This document shows, in pieces, positions 22,191-34,880 of a stretch of 64,000 nt of DNA (positions are counted from its first letter, which is position 1; each line of letters starts with the position of its first letter). Both the position numbers and the translations under genes were made by a program. Under the pieces are notes generated by a model that saw only the letters and a program-made list of their open reading frames with translations, did no database searches and was not told the origin of the DNA. This DNA comes from Cornus controversa (Eukaryota > Streptophyta > Magnoliopsida > Cornales > Cornaceae), in assembly GCA_026545225.1 (NCBI GenBank), contig CM048845.1:83479033-83543032 (forward strand), in the 5' to 3' direction.

Positions 22191-23867
22191 GAATAAGAAA
22201 AGAGGAGCAATTAATTGAGGGGGAGGCGGACTGTTGTTGAATATAGTATGCTTATATTATGTATACATATTTTTCTCTTTAAAATTGACTTCTTCTTCTT
22301 CTTTTTTCTCTGGATAGTTAACAGCCATAAAAGATATCATTAAATAGCATCAGAGGTCGTTGGAGAGTTAAGAATAAAACAAAGATAACTCTGTAAAACA
22401 ATTAGCAAAAGACTAAACCGCACATAGAGAGTCGTCCTATATATTAAAAGCTTTGACTAATCTAAGCCAGGCAATACCACGTACACTCTCTCTCTCTCAC
22501 TCTCACTATCTGTATATATATACAGGGTAATACATACAGTAAATGATTTCTTTTTCTCACTCTAGAAAAGCTCACCTAATTTTTCAGGAAAGAGATTGTT
22601 TCTTAAATATGAGCGTTGAATGAAGGAAGAAAATAAATGATATTAGTTGAGAAAGTATCACATATACACAGGGAGAGATAGGAAAAGGAAGAAAAAACCA
22701 GCCACTAGCTCTCTGTTTTAGGACGTCGGTTGCTTGATCATGTGACCAGTTATGGTTCGGTGACCGACCCAACAACATTTAAATGCCTCTAATTAACCTC
22801 TCATACGTATACATAACTGATCTCTTAGCTTTATCTTACACGTACATTTATAATTAGAGTTAGTGATTAATTTGGAGAACGAATCTTCGAATCCGAATGG
22901 GCACATCCATTAACTCTCATTCGGATTTAGTTTCCCTCTCTTTATTCTTAATAAGAGTTGTAATTTGGAAAACCAATCTGTACGCGAGAGAATGAGTTGA
23001 CTCTTATTATAAAGGTAGGCTAAATTATACCGACACTTTCTAAGATTTACTTTAATTATATTTGGATGACAAGTTTGTGCAAAATTACAAAAACTCTATC
23101 GTAAGTTTATAACGACATTAAAAAAAAGACATAAAATGTCTAGAAAACCCCTTATTTTTAATTGATTTATTATATAAAATATAATAATTGTGAAATTACT
23201 AAGTTAACCATAATCATTACAGACCCCACTATACACCCCTCTCATATCTCCCGCCATATTGACATTTCATTCTCTCTCTGTACCCTCTCATCTTCTGCAA
23301 TAAGAAACCCTAATGAGAAACCCTCTCATCTTCTGCAAGGAGAAACAATGCATTCTCTCTCTCCGTACTCTCTCATTAACTCACTATCTCTGTACCCTTG
23401 ACTGTTTTACAATCTTTGCATCAAACCCTTGACCGTTTTACAAACTCTAGTTTGCCTCTTGTTTCGTTTCATTTTCATGTTACAATTGTATGTTTCTTCT
23501 AAAACGATCTCCATTACTTTGGTGATGTTCAGGTTTTGGTCTCATGTAAGCAAATCATTTGCTTTAAAGGAGTTAAGGGTTTGTAAACTGATCATTCGCT
23601 TTCGAGGAGTTCTTTTGCTTTGAATATTGTAATAATATTGCAAGAAAGGTATTTAGGGTTTGATTAAACTTATATCATTTTCTTGACTTTAATTTAGATG
23701 TTTTGGTTTTGGGTTTAGACTAATTGCATGTGGGTTTAGGTTATATCAACTTCTTACTTATTCGATGTTGTTTTCTTGTCATTTGATTTTTGTTGTTTTG
23801 TTTTCGGGTTTAGACTAATTACGTGTGGGTTTAGGTTTTGATGTGTTTGTTGCATGTTAGCTTTGTG
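22191..23867. other. Intergenic, no gene recognised
   Basis: No coding homology. A CT-rich microsatellite lies at about 22484-22510. A short duplicated block containing GGGTTTAGACTAATT occurs at about 23710 and 23805. The stretch 23240-23420 holds repeated CTCTCATCTTCTGCAA-type leader-like sequence, which might be the edge of a former transcription unit cut by the retrotransposon that starts at 23868. That is only a guess. Confidence 0.5.
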
Positions 23868-25243
23868 TGTGAGTTGCGCGATACGGAAGCGGTTGCGAAA
23901 GTAATTAAAAAACCTAGAGGGGGGGTGATTAGGTTTACTCACTTTTTGTTTAATTATTCAATTTATCCAATTTTTAAGTCCAATTAATAAATAAATTAAT
24001 CTAACAAAGCAAGTAAATAAAGTGCAGTAAAATAAAGTATACGAATGCACCAGATATACGTGAAAAACCCAAGACGAAAAAAAATCATGAGTGAGTCTTT
24101 GTAACCCCGGAGAAGCAATTCTATTATCGTCGAAGCAAAGTATAACAGACTCTGTCTCAGGATCAAACCCACTCCACTCTGACAAGAACTTTGATGCGGA
24201 ACACCTCAAGCTTACAATTGCGACTACCTCGTCCAACAGTTGCAAATTCCTGTCTAACGTCAAAATTCTTTTAGAAGGGTAACTGAAAAAACACGAACAC
24301 TCAACAAGTATTATGTCCCTTCATAGCACGATCTTCTTCTCCTTCCTCACCAACGAATAGTTGTAGAAGACACTAATCTAGTAACTTGATCACAAAGAAA
24401 TCTTTAATGCAATCTTCGAACAGTTGATCAATCAAATATAGAGAACACCTTAAATCACTCAGTGAAATATGTGTGTGCTCCCAAAAATATAAACAAAGAA
24501 TCTGAGAGAAAAATTATCTGCTCAGAAAAATATCTCAATGCTTTCTCTTTATCTAAAAATATGATTTTTGTTATGTAGAAAGTCTTATTTAATTTCACCA
24601 CATGAGAGAGAGTTATATGAAGTTTTTATAGAGATTAAAAATCTTAATTTTCTTGAAAAAATAAGTTAAAATCCAATAGGAAACAAGTCTCCATGATTTT
24701 AGAAAGTTCTGGGTTCAATCCGGGTCAAAACAAGATAAAACTGGTCAATTTTCGCAAACCAGAAAAGTTGGACCGGTCTGGGCTTTCCTTGGACCGGTCA
24801 AACTCTTGTAGCAGACTCTGTAGGAGTTATTAAGACCTCATGGATTGGTCTAGGCTTTCTTTGGACCAGTCCAACCTTGAAATTTTCACAAATTTGCTTA
24901 AAAGTTCTTCTTTTCAAGGTCGGAACCTCTTGATTTGAAAATTATGTGTTCTAACAACTTTACCTGGACTACATAACTCTCATATGTGATCAACAATGTT
25001 CTCATGCATTTGGAACCATTTTGAAACTTCAAACGATCGAATCCTTGTGTAGACCCTTGATGACTTTTCTAAAAAATTTAAGCTTCATCCTTTGACGAAC
25101 CCTTACATGGTTGATGTAGAACTTCATGCTCACTTTGAGACTTCAATTACACGATCAATGATAGAAATATAACTCAAATAATACAACTCAATCATGTTTA
25201 GTTTTGACATCGAATATTGTCAATTACAAAAATATATGTCACA
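23868..25243 (-). repeat. LTR of the Sirevirus-type element (3' LTR in element sense)
   Basis: Bounded by TGTGAGTT on the left and GTCACA on the right, with polypurine tract CTCCCCCTTTG (plus strand) directly outside. It contains several copies of a palindromic GGACCGGTC core at about 24770-24805, a feature reported for Sirevirus LTRs. The preceding five bases are ttgtg. Confidence 0.8.
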
Positions 25244-25869
25244 ATCTCCCCCTTTGACAATTTCGTGACAAAATTCACCTAGAAAATTATAACCTAACCA
25301 CTGGAAAAATCATATTACAATATGTCCCCAATACATAACTATATCTCGAATAACTCAGAGCATCATGAGCAAGCTTTCATATGTCATGTGTAATGTTTGT
25401 CAAACCTGTAAAATCTGCACATCATGCAAACAACACTACCTGTGAAAGCTTAATAACAAAAAAAAATAATGATATAAAATCATCTTCAAACTCCCCCTTA
25501 ATCATATACCACATGTCTCAAGGAAATAAATCTCCCCTTTTGTCAAAGCACTATATAATTCTCCCCCTTTCATATATAAGTTTTCTCCCCCTTTTTGGAA
25601 CAAATTGACAAAGTAAAACATATGAAAATAAGAAAGAACAAGTAAGACATGATTAAGTGAGATATAAGCATAACCTCTAATCAAATATATCACATAAGTC
25701 TCAAAATTATGAAGGTTATACAAAAGCAAAGCATAGACAATACTAAACATAACAAGTCTAAGCAAATCAAAATATAGAACATAACAAGTTCAAATACCAA
25801 GTCTAGACAGAAATAAAACTAACTACTCAAAGTATAGCAAAACATAAACTAAGTCTCCATCATTAAGAC

Positions 25870-27003
25870 CTAGTCCTCATGACCATTATCATCATGAGCT
25901 CCAGAAGTTCTAGGAAGGGCTCTCTTAATCAATGCTTCAAGCTTTGAAAACTTCATTTTCAAGCACTTTTCCAACCCCTTCATGGATTGATTGTACTGTC
26001 TAGCAGTCAAAGCACGAGTAGAGTTTAGAACATAGAGTCCGGCAATAGGAGCATTATCATCACTCTCATCCCCAATCTCATCCTCAACATGATGTCTTGC
26101 CGCCTCCTTTTGAGCTCTTTCCTTCATCTTATTAGTGATTGAAGACTTAACATTTGAAGTCGTGAACTTCCCTCTTGGCTTCATCACTAGTGCATTTGAA
26201 GGAATGTAAATATTCATTGCCTTGAGAATTTTCATTATGATCAGAAGAAAAGGTAAAGCATTAGTAGACCTCGAATGACCCAACCCTTATATCATAATCC
26301 TCAAAATAGTTGTCAGCACATTAATTCTATTACCATTCACAATGTGTTATAAGATCTCACATCAATGCCATGGCAAATCACCTTTATGATCATGAGGGTC
26401 AAGAGTATAGGAAACAATCAAGTTCAATGCAGACACATTATCAGTGATGTAGGCACTTGGAACTTTGTTTGCAAGCAATAGAGCATTTGGTTCACAGAGC
26501 ATCCCAATGATTTCTTTCATGCTTGGTCGATTTTCTTCAGTACCTAGATAAGAAAATATTAAACTATTATGTGCTTTTGGTACTCCAATAACCTCTACAA
26601 TTAATTGGGTAGTCACCTTGATTTCTGTCCCAAAATATTTAACCGCCATCCATAACTTATTGTCATTATATGATAGCACATTGCTATAGAAATAACGAAT
26701 CATGTCGGGAATGCAATCATTGCCTGGTTGGGCGAGTGTACCCCAACCATTGTCTCTAAAGTAATGCACAAACTCCAATTGATATCCTTGCCATATGCTC
26801 TCCAAATCAAAACTTCTTTCACACCTCATAGGTCTACAACCAACTACATTCTTGTAATGCTCAAAAATTCCTTCATCATCAAAATGTTCTTCCGAGAAGA
26901 TTATGTTGCTTTTCGGTGTTAGAGAAACATTAACTCCTTGTTGCCTAGAGCCACCGGCCATTACTATAATGAGAGGAATGCAAAATAAGAATGTAGGAGC
27001 CAT
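25870..27003 (-). pseudogene. Envelope-position accessory ORF of the Sirevirus-type fossil
   Basis: Fossil coding region on the element's sense strand, between gag and the 3' LTR, where Sireviruses carry an envelope-like gene. The upstream half contains ERSFDLESIWQGYQLEFVHY, followed by DMIRYFYSNVL, a pattern typical of the 'putative plant transposon protein' domain found in such extra ORFs. The downstream half is Lys/Arg-rich, then acidic (DEIGDESDDNAP). It is not host-derived as far as I can see. Its role in living elements is unknown. Confidence 0.55.
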
Positions 27004-28537
27004 TGGAGAATTTTCTCAAATACTTGGGATGCAAGCTTTGAAAACACAAGCTTTAATATCACTTGGTTAGTTCAATCTCCCAAAAATAACACAAATATTT
27101 CAATGATCAATCCCTTCTACCAATTCAACTCAAAGCCAATCACAATGATGTAATATATCATGCACAAGGAGTAGTGAAGGTTGATGCAAAGAAAGGAAAA
27201 AAGGGAGAAAAAAGCACAAAAGTAGTAAGAGAGCACAAAATGAACACATAGCACACATGCACAATTTAAGTGTTTTGCTCGAGCCTAGATGGACTGGTCC
27301 ACCTATTCCTTGGACCGGTCCAAGGTGGTGAATTGGATCTGTTTGACCACTTTTGACCAAAAATACAATTTTTCAAAAAAATGCATAAAAATTCCCAAAA
27401 ATTTCTAAAATCTGAAAAAATAGGAAAATATTTTTGAGTGTTATTTATGTGAAAAGAAAAAAAAAATAACAATCATATAGTCATTAAAATCAAATTTTCA
27501 CATAAAATAACAATGAGATGTAGAATTTTTGAAAAAATTCAAGACAATTCATGAATGCACAATTTTAAAACTCAATAATTTGCCAACAAAATTCATCATT
27601 AAATTCATAATTATGGCACAATTTTCAATACACAAATATTTATAAAAATTTTAAAATTCATCTAATAAATTCATGTGTGTGTGCAATCCAACTTCATAAA
27701 AAATTAATCAAATCCCTTTGATCCATCTTCTAAAACACATTGAATGATAAGTAAATCAAACCACACATGATCAAATTATTTTTTTATTGAATTTCATCAT
27801 TTTTTTTATGATTTCTAAGACGGTGGTGGCTTTCACGCTTATGGGCAGCCAGTTATTTCCTCAAAATAACTATTTTTTAAAAGATACCTCATTGGAGATT
27901 TATGTCGTAGTGGAATCTTCGAACGCATTCCGAAGGTAGCCTTTTTCTTTTGTCTTAGATTTTCAGCAATTCATTTTTTTTTTCATTTTTTTCATGCTGA
28001 ATTAAAAATAGAATCTTTTCTTTTTCATTTTTTTCTCATTGATCATTTAAGTCTTCAATGCTATTCATACAATATACTCTAGCCAACTTCACATTAGTTT
28101 TCAATCAATTCTCTCATAGTTGAACTAGTGCACAAATTGTATGGACTCAAAAGATTTATCTCTAAAAGAAAATAAATACAGCACATTAGTCATCAATGCT
28201 TAGATCATAAATTTATGTACTTCATCCATTGATAAATTAAGTGTCTCAATCATGCATTCATAAATTAAAGTGAACTTAAACAGAAATATAGAGAATTCAC
28301 ATTATTTCAAAGAAAAATATGATTTTAACATCCACATGATTATTATCAAAAATAAAAAAAATCTAACCTAAACAGATATGGTCCAATGAAAAACAAATAA
28401 CGAACATAAGCTCAGTCCATGACCATAAAAAGTCCTAGTGACCTAATTAGGGGGTTGTGCACCCAAATACCTATTAGGAATAAATCTCATAGTATCAATA
28501 GGCACTAACTGCTCCAAATCTTCCTTTTTCATTCAAA

Positions 28538-30520
28538 TTATTTTAACATGCAATCTATCAGGAAAATAATGAGAGAAATAAAAATATTTTTCTTTTTATT
28601 TGAATTCTGTTTAGCTTGAGAATTTTTGGGTTTGTTCCAATAATGTGACTTTTTAGAATGAACCCTATTCTTAGCAAAAGAATTATACACATGAAAATCA
28701 AAATTAGAATATTTTCTCTTCTTATAACAATAGTGTTTACTATGTCCATTCTTACCACAAAAGTACAACGAAGCACATTGGACACAATATTAACATGCAC
28801 AGATTCAACTTGAAGCTTAGGTTTGGGTGCATGCAAATTCAAGTTCTTGGGTTTAACAAACACAGTTTTTCCCTTAGATGATGACCCAACAAAACCTAGT
28901 CTAGTACGTCTTATCTCCTACAAGCTTACCAACACTAATGATGCTATCAAGCTTAATTTGCCCCGAAGTAAAAATAATTAATTTCTCTTATGATTTTTTT
29001 AATTCAGACTCAAGAAAATTAATTCTAGCAACAAGAACATCTTTAGTAGAAATAGCTTGACTTACCTCACTTTCGAGAAACTTGACTTTACAGTGAAGAT
29101 TTTGAATGTCAGCTTTATTCTTTTCAATCAACTTCAATTGATTTTCATTCTTTTTCTTCAAAGTTTCTTTCTTAGATTTCACTTGCTTCAACTTCTCAGA
29201 TTTCTTATTATAAGCTACTAGCAAGTTCTCAAAGAGTTCTGGCAGCTTGCTCTCACATGGTTCTACATAAGACTACTCAACTTCTGAATCATCAGACCCT
29301 ACTTGACTGAGAGTAGTGTACACTTCTGTTTCACCTATATCAGAAGAAGAATCATTAGCAGTATCATGATCAATATAAGCAACAAAAATAAAAGTATCAT
29401 TCTCAACAGAAGAATCACTTTCAGAACCAGAAAACTCAAACTCAGAGACAATAGTTTTCATGGCTTCTTTTTATCTTTTAAAATTTTCTTTGCACTAAAA
29501 CTATTTTTCTTAGGACTTAGACATTGAGTAAATGTGTGACCTTTACCACCACATGTCCAACAAGTGAGTTCATACTCATTAGAGTCATCCATTTCTTTTT
29601 CCTTCCTATCCATACCTTTTGATAATGAGCCTTGACTACGAAATTAAGAAGGATTTTCTTTTCTCAAATTTCTATCATTTTCATATTTAAAGATATTTCT
29701 AAATTTTCTAACTAGGAGTGTAACATCATTATCTGAATCATATTCAAAACTTTTAACTTTCTTAACTTCAGATTTTAAAGAATTAAAAATATTTGACAAC
29801 CTAGAAGACTTAGAAGTCTTTGAGGTTTTTAAAGCCAAATTTTTGATTTCTGAAGTTTTGGATATTTCATCTTAAAGGTTTGAATTGATCTAACTAATTT
29901 TGCCACCTCCATAGAATCAACATCTCTGCTCTCATCTAAGGCTTCTAACTTGACTTGGAACTTATTAGGCAATTAATGATCTCATGATTTTTCTAATAAC
30001 CTGAAAAGATGAAATTTTCTCACAAAGGTTAGTACTACTTTGAACAATATTATTAATCTTAAAATAAATAAAAAAAAACATCTCATCTTCATCCATTCTA
30101 ATTGTTTCAAATTTTGTAGCAAGCATCTGTAACTTTGATTTTCTTACCTTGGTGGTACCCTCATGAGTTACCTGTAAAATATCTCATACTTCTTTCGAAG
30201 TGGAACAAGTAGTGATTCTAGCAAATTTAGAAGGAACAATAGAATTGAATATAACATATAAACTTTTGTTGTTATTATTAGCATCTTCATGCTCAATATT
30301 AGACCATGTTGCTTTATCCTTCTCTATGGTCACAACAGCATCACCAGTACCAGTGGTAGTGGTAGGAATTTTATAGCCATTCTCAATAGACATCCAAACT
30401 CTCTCACCATGAGATTTTAAGAAGGCTTTCATGTGAGACTTTCAAAAAGTATAATTTGAACCATCAAATAAAGGAGTTTGCTGAATCGATCCACTTTCTT
30501 TCATACTAGATTCCATGATG
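28538..30520 (-). pseudogene. gag region of the Sirevirus-type fossil
   Basis: Reading from about 30515 down, this region has the N-terminal copia gag pattern (TPLFDGSNY..., then the KSHGERVWMSIENGY stretch). It is followed by a Lys/Glu-rich coiled-coil segment near 29200-29000 and a CCHC zinc knuckle near 28740. It is broken. Confidence 0.7.
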
Positions 30521-30607
30521 ATTTTTGAAAACAAAAATAAATTTTGATTTTAAAAATACTTAACAAGAAATTACTCACAAATTAGAGAACACTGCTCTGA
30601 TACCAAT

Positions 30608-31858
30608 TGTGAGTTACGCGGTGCGAAAGCGATTGCGAAAGTAATTAAAAAACTTAGAGGGGGGTGATTAGGTTTACTCACTTTTTGCTTAATTATTCAA
30701 TTTATCCAATTTTTAAGTCCAATTAATAATTAAAGCAATCCCACAAATCAAGTAAATAAAGTGATGTAAATTAAAGTATACGAATGCACCAAATATACGT
30801 GAAAAATTCAAGACGGAAAAAAATCACGGGTGAGGCTTTGTAGCCCCGGAAAAGCAAATCCACTATCATCGAAGTAAAGTACAATAGACTCTATCTCAGG
30901 GTCACACCCTTTCCTCTCTAACAAATATTCTGTCCCCTTCGTAGCACAATCTTCTTCTCCTTCCTCACCAATGAATAGTTATAGAAGACACCAATCCAGT
31001 AACTTGATCACGAAAAAATCTTCAATGCAATCTTTGAACAGTTGATCAAGCAAATATAGAGAACACCTTAAATCACTCAGTGAAATATGTGTGTGCTCCA
31101 AAAAATATAAACAAATAATTTGAGAGAAAAATTCTCAACTCAGAAAAATATCTCAATATTTTCTCTCTCTAAAAATATGATTTTTGTTATATAGAAAGCC
31201 TTATTTAATTTCACCACATGAGAGAAAAGTCATATGAGGTTCTTATAGAGATTAAAAATCTTATTTTTCTTGAAAAACAAGTTAAAATCTAATAGAAAAT
31301 AAGTCCCCATGATTTTAGAAAGTTCTGGGTTCAATCCGAGTCAAAATAGGACAAAACTGGTCAATTTTCGCAGACCAAAAAAGTTTGACTTGTCCGGGCT
31401 CTCCTTGGACTGGTCCAACTCCTATAGAAAACTCTGTAGGAGTTACTGAGACCTCATGGACTGATCAAGGCTTTCCTTGGACCAATCCAACCTTGAAATT
31501 TTCACAAATTTGCTTAAAAGCCCATCTTTTCAAGGTCGAAATCTCCCAGTTTGAAAAATATGTGTTCTCACCACTTCACCTGAACTACGTGACTTCATAT
31601 GTGATCAATGATATCCTCATGCATTCGGAACCATCTTGAAACTTCAAATGATCAAATCTGTGTGTAGACCCTTGATGACTTTTTTCGAAGATTTAAGCTT
31701 CATCTTTTGATGAACCTTTGCATAGTTGGTGTAGAACTTCATGCTCATTTTGAGACTTCAATTATATGATCAATGATAAAAATATAACTCAAATAATACA
31801 ACTCGATCATATTTGATTTTGACATCGAATATTGTCAATTACAAAAATATACGTCACA
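30608..31858 (-). repeat. LTR of the Sirevirus-type element (5' LTR in element sense)
   Basis: Pair of the 23868-25243 LTR, with the same TGTGAGTT and TCACA ends. The primer-binding site is on its left at 30592-30607. To its right, further internal-type sequence (31859-32157) continues instead of host DNA. Confidence 0.8.
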
Positions 31859-32157
31859 ATCTCCCCCTTTGTCAATTTCGTGAAAAAATTCACCTAGAAA
31901 ATTATAACCTAACCACTGAAAAAATTAGATTATAATATATTCCCAATACAAATAAATATATCTTGAAGAACTCAGAGCATCATGAGCAAGCTTTCATACT
32001 TCATATGTATTGTCTATCAAAAATTGTAAAATCTGCACATCATGCAAACAACACTACCTTTGAAAGCTTAATCATAAAGAAATATAATGATATAAAATCA
32101 TCTTCAAACTCCCCCTTAATCATATACCACATGTCTCAAGGAAATAAATCTCCCCAA

Positions 32158-32394
32158 TGTTTAAGAGGATCTTATTATCATTTGCAACAGTGAGTGAGTG
32201 ATGGGTTCAAAGAGAGCTGCAGACCATCTATTGGTTTAAATTGTTATTTTTTGAAAGGTCCCTTTGGTGGTATTATGTTAAGTGCTATAGAATTTGATGG
32301 GAACAATGGGTTATTCCCATTTGCAATTGAAGTGGTGGAGTTTGAAAACAAATATAAAGTCTTAAAAATGTTCTCGATTTTAATTCCGTTTTAA
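32158..32394 (+). pseudogene. MULE (Mutator-like) transposase fragment
   Basis: The plus-strand frame reads SCRPSIGLNCYFLKGPFGGI, then SAIEFDGNNGLFPFAIEVVE and FENKY. This aligns with the conserved core of the MULE transposase domain (CRPxIGxDGCHLKGPxGGxLL, then DxNNGLFPIAxAVVExE). The first catalytic Asp of the DDE triad, in the IGxDG motif, is Asn here, so the fragment would be inactive even if expressed. Homology stops near 32360, and no N-terminal, zinc-finger or terminal inverted repeat part was found. It begins exactly where the Sirevirus-type sequence ends (32157), so its left side was lost or displaced in that rearrangement. Confidence 0.75.
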
Positions 32395-33622
32395 ATTGAG
32401 TTAAGCGTGATTTAATTAATTATTTGCATGTTAAATAATTTCTAAGAGTTCTTTGAAGTTTTAGTGTTTGGGTGTGTACCAGGAAGGGTCTAAATAAACG
32501 AAAGACGTTGGCGGGTTTTACAAATGAAGTAATGGTATAAATAAACTTAGAGGGACTTAAATGAAGTTTGGTGAAATGCAGGAGTGTCATTTTGCTATTA
32601 AATAAAAGCTAAAAAGGTAGAGGAACAAAACTAAAGAGTTAAGGGACAAACTTGCAAAGTCTTGCAAGACTTATGTGTATAAGGGTATGTATAGGCTTGG
32701 TGAGTGGAGAAATCTAATTTTTCTTCTCTCTCCCTCTCCTTGACTAACCCTAGCTCTTTCCCTCTCACCATTTTTCCACCTCCAAGCTCATTTATTCATT
32801 TTGGAAGGTTTAGGGCTTGATTCGAGTTTTGGACTAAGAAGGAAAGTTGGTTTTCTTCACTTCCTTTACATGTTGATTAGAAGAAAGTTTGATTTGGGCA
32901 ACCTTGAAGATCTGGAAATCCTAGTATTTGAATCCTTAAGCTTGAAATTGAGGTAGGGGTGTGAATTCCTTCTTAGCTTTGATTATCTAGGTCACATACT
33001 TATGAAATTTGTGCTTTAACATGAGTTGTATATGTAATAATAGACTTGTCTTTGATATTTAATCTTTCTTACATGTTTAAAGTGAGTTTTATGTGTCGTT
33101 ATACTTGTTATATGATGTATATGTGTTTAATGTGCACAATTTGAGTTCTTTAATTATGCTCGAAAAGTGTATATAATGTGCACTAGTATGTTGTACACTT
33201 AGATGTATTGATGCATTTAATGTCTATATTATTTTTGAAGTATATAGATTATTATTGGAGCCAATTACATGCATTTGGAAACATAGGTAAACTTTAGACT
33301 CCATGTGTTCGATAAGATGCCTAAAATGAGTTTTCCTCAAAAATGCATGAGATTGATTTATCATGAGTTGAAATGCATTGCATTGTGATCCGTATGACTT
33401 GAGCATTATGCGCATTAGCTAAATGAGGTTGTAATGCATTTGAGGTGAGTTTTGAAGATTTCTTAGTTTTGTGTGTACTTGATGTAATTGTACACTTCTA
33501 TGATGATTGTTGATTTTGAGAGAATGTCGTAAGATGCAAAAAGGCCCCAAACCTTAAGGTGAAAGACCCAAAACTTGGCCAAGCGGATGTCCCTACCGTT
33601 AGGTTAGCAACCCGTAAAACAT
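32395..33622 (+). other. Non-coding, possibly LTR/leader of a gypsy element
   Basis: No protein homology. It has a CT-rich leader-like stretch (32715-32780), then a GAGGTAGGGGT string near 32950 that looks like a 5' splice site. A comparable GAGATAGGGGT appears on the minus strand of the 6997-9815 insertion near 9210. The two regions may therefore derive from related long LTRs, but overall similarity is weak. A copia element is inserted at its right end (33623). Confidence 0.3.
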
Positions 33623-34849
33623 TGTTCTATATTTAAGATATTTCAAAAAATATATAACAACATATATTAAAAATCTTTTATTTTCTCACAAATACTAAGT
33701 CAAGTTCCCATGTTTCAAATTATCAGGCGTGTGGGTTGAGTGCAGATATCATGCATGTATAGACGTGATATCTGCACGTTGAGTCCAAATATCATGCATG
33801 TATTGACGCCAATCGTGCATTCAGTTGCTAATATTATGCGTATAGCTGTTGTACGCTTTGACTATAAATAAAGCTGAGCTCTACGGAGTTGATACAACAA
33901 AAAATATGTTTAGCCTTTCACTCTTCAGATTACTTCATTCTTACAGTTCTACAAAATTCTTTTCACGTATTCAAATTCTGCCAAATATTATAGGCTTATA
34001 TTGTTAGTGTTCTACAATTTTATTATCACTAGAGGACTATACTAAAGTGTTCAACTTGTTCCACATTATGAGTGTATGTTTGTGGAAGATTTTGTTGTTG
34101 TATCCTGGAGGGTAGGATGTTGTATCTTGTTACATCGAGACATCAATATTTCAGAGGGCGGATTTACTCTTAAGGGCAATGTTTTCACACGCCTCAGCTA
34201 GGTTTATATATAATTTTATTTATTATATATTTCTATTTATTTTCTTGTCCAAATTAGTACTTTGCCTCGTACATTAATTTTTTCCAACAATCTTAAGAGT
34301 ATATTTCAAGATTAGTACTGTGTTATTCTCAAATAGACTTATTTCATTTGGACATAGAAAAATTGATTGACAGAATTAGATGATGTGATTTATTTGTCTA
34401 TGGTTCTTTGTTTGGACAGATTGGAATATGCAATTTTAAAAACAATCATGTGTATTCAGTGAAGAAAGTAGTTTGAAATGTTGGTTGTATACTATGTGCT
34501 ATGTGACAAAAGTGAAAGAGGGATTAGGAGATTATATATATTCTTAACATAGCTTTACAACCTTGCAAGTCTTAAAATTAAGAAAGGAGTTTCATTGTGT
34601 AGTCTTATGCATAAAGCATATCCCACTTGCATTAATTAATTGCTTGAATGTCTTGGATGGTATATTGCATATATATGTGTGTGTGTGTGTATGTGTTGTG
34701 AAATAAACATCTCAGGGAGATAAGAAGTGGCGTCGACATAGTGAGAGAAAAGAAAGATAATTTTTAATCTTTGTTTTTTGTTGATTGAGAACTAATGATG
34801 TGCATGATGTATTATATATGTGATATATAATATAGTTAGTGGAACTTTT

Positions 34850-34880
<31 letters not shown>

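Larger units (their letters stand above)
23868..32157 (-). mobile_element. Sirevirus-type Ty1/copia fossil in LTR-internal-LTR-internal arrangement
   Basis: A minus-strand element, broken. LTRs of 1376 bp (23868-25243) and 1251 bp (30608-31858) both begin TGTGAGTT and end TCACA. Adjoining the right LTR is ACTGCTCTGATACCAAT (30592-30607), the reverse complement of an initiator-Met primer site (TTGGTATCAGAGC). Polypurine AAAGGGGGAGAT abuts the left LTR, with further copies to about 25595, as is usual in Sireviruses. Gag with a zinc knuckle (CGKNGHSKHYC, near 28740) and an envelope-position ORF are recognisable; I recognise no pol. About 300 bp of 3' internal sequence recurs beyond the right LTR (31859-32157). 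The LTRs differ by several percent by eye, so the insertion is not recent. Confidence 0.82.

Noticed and set aside
25500-32157. Longer LTRs for the Sirevirus-type element, extending to about 25540 and 32157
   Set aside because: The polypurine tract and the TGTGA/TCACA termini place the LTR edge at 25243 and 31858; the extra shared 300 bp is better read as internal sequence in a tandem arrangement.
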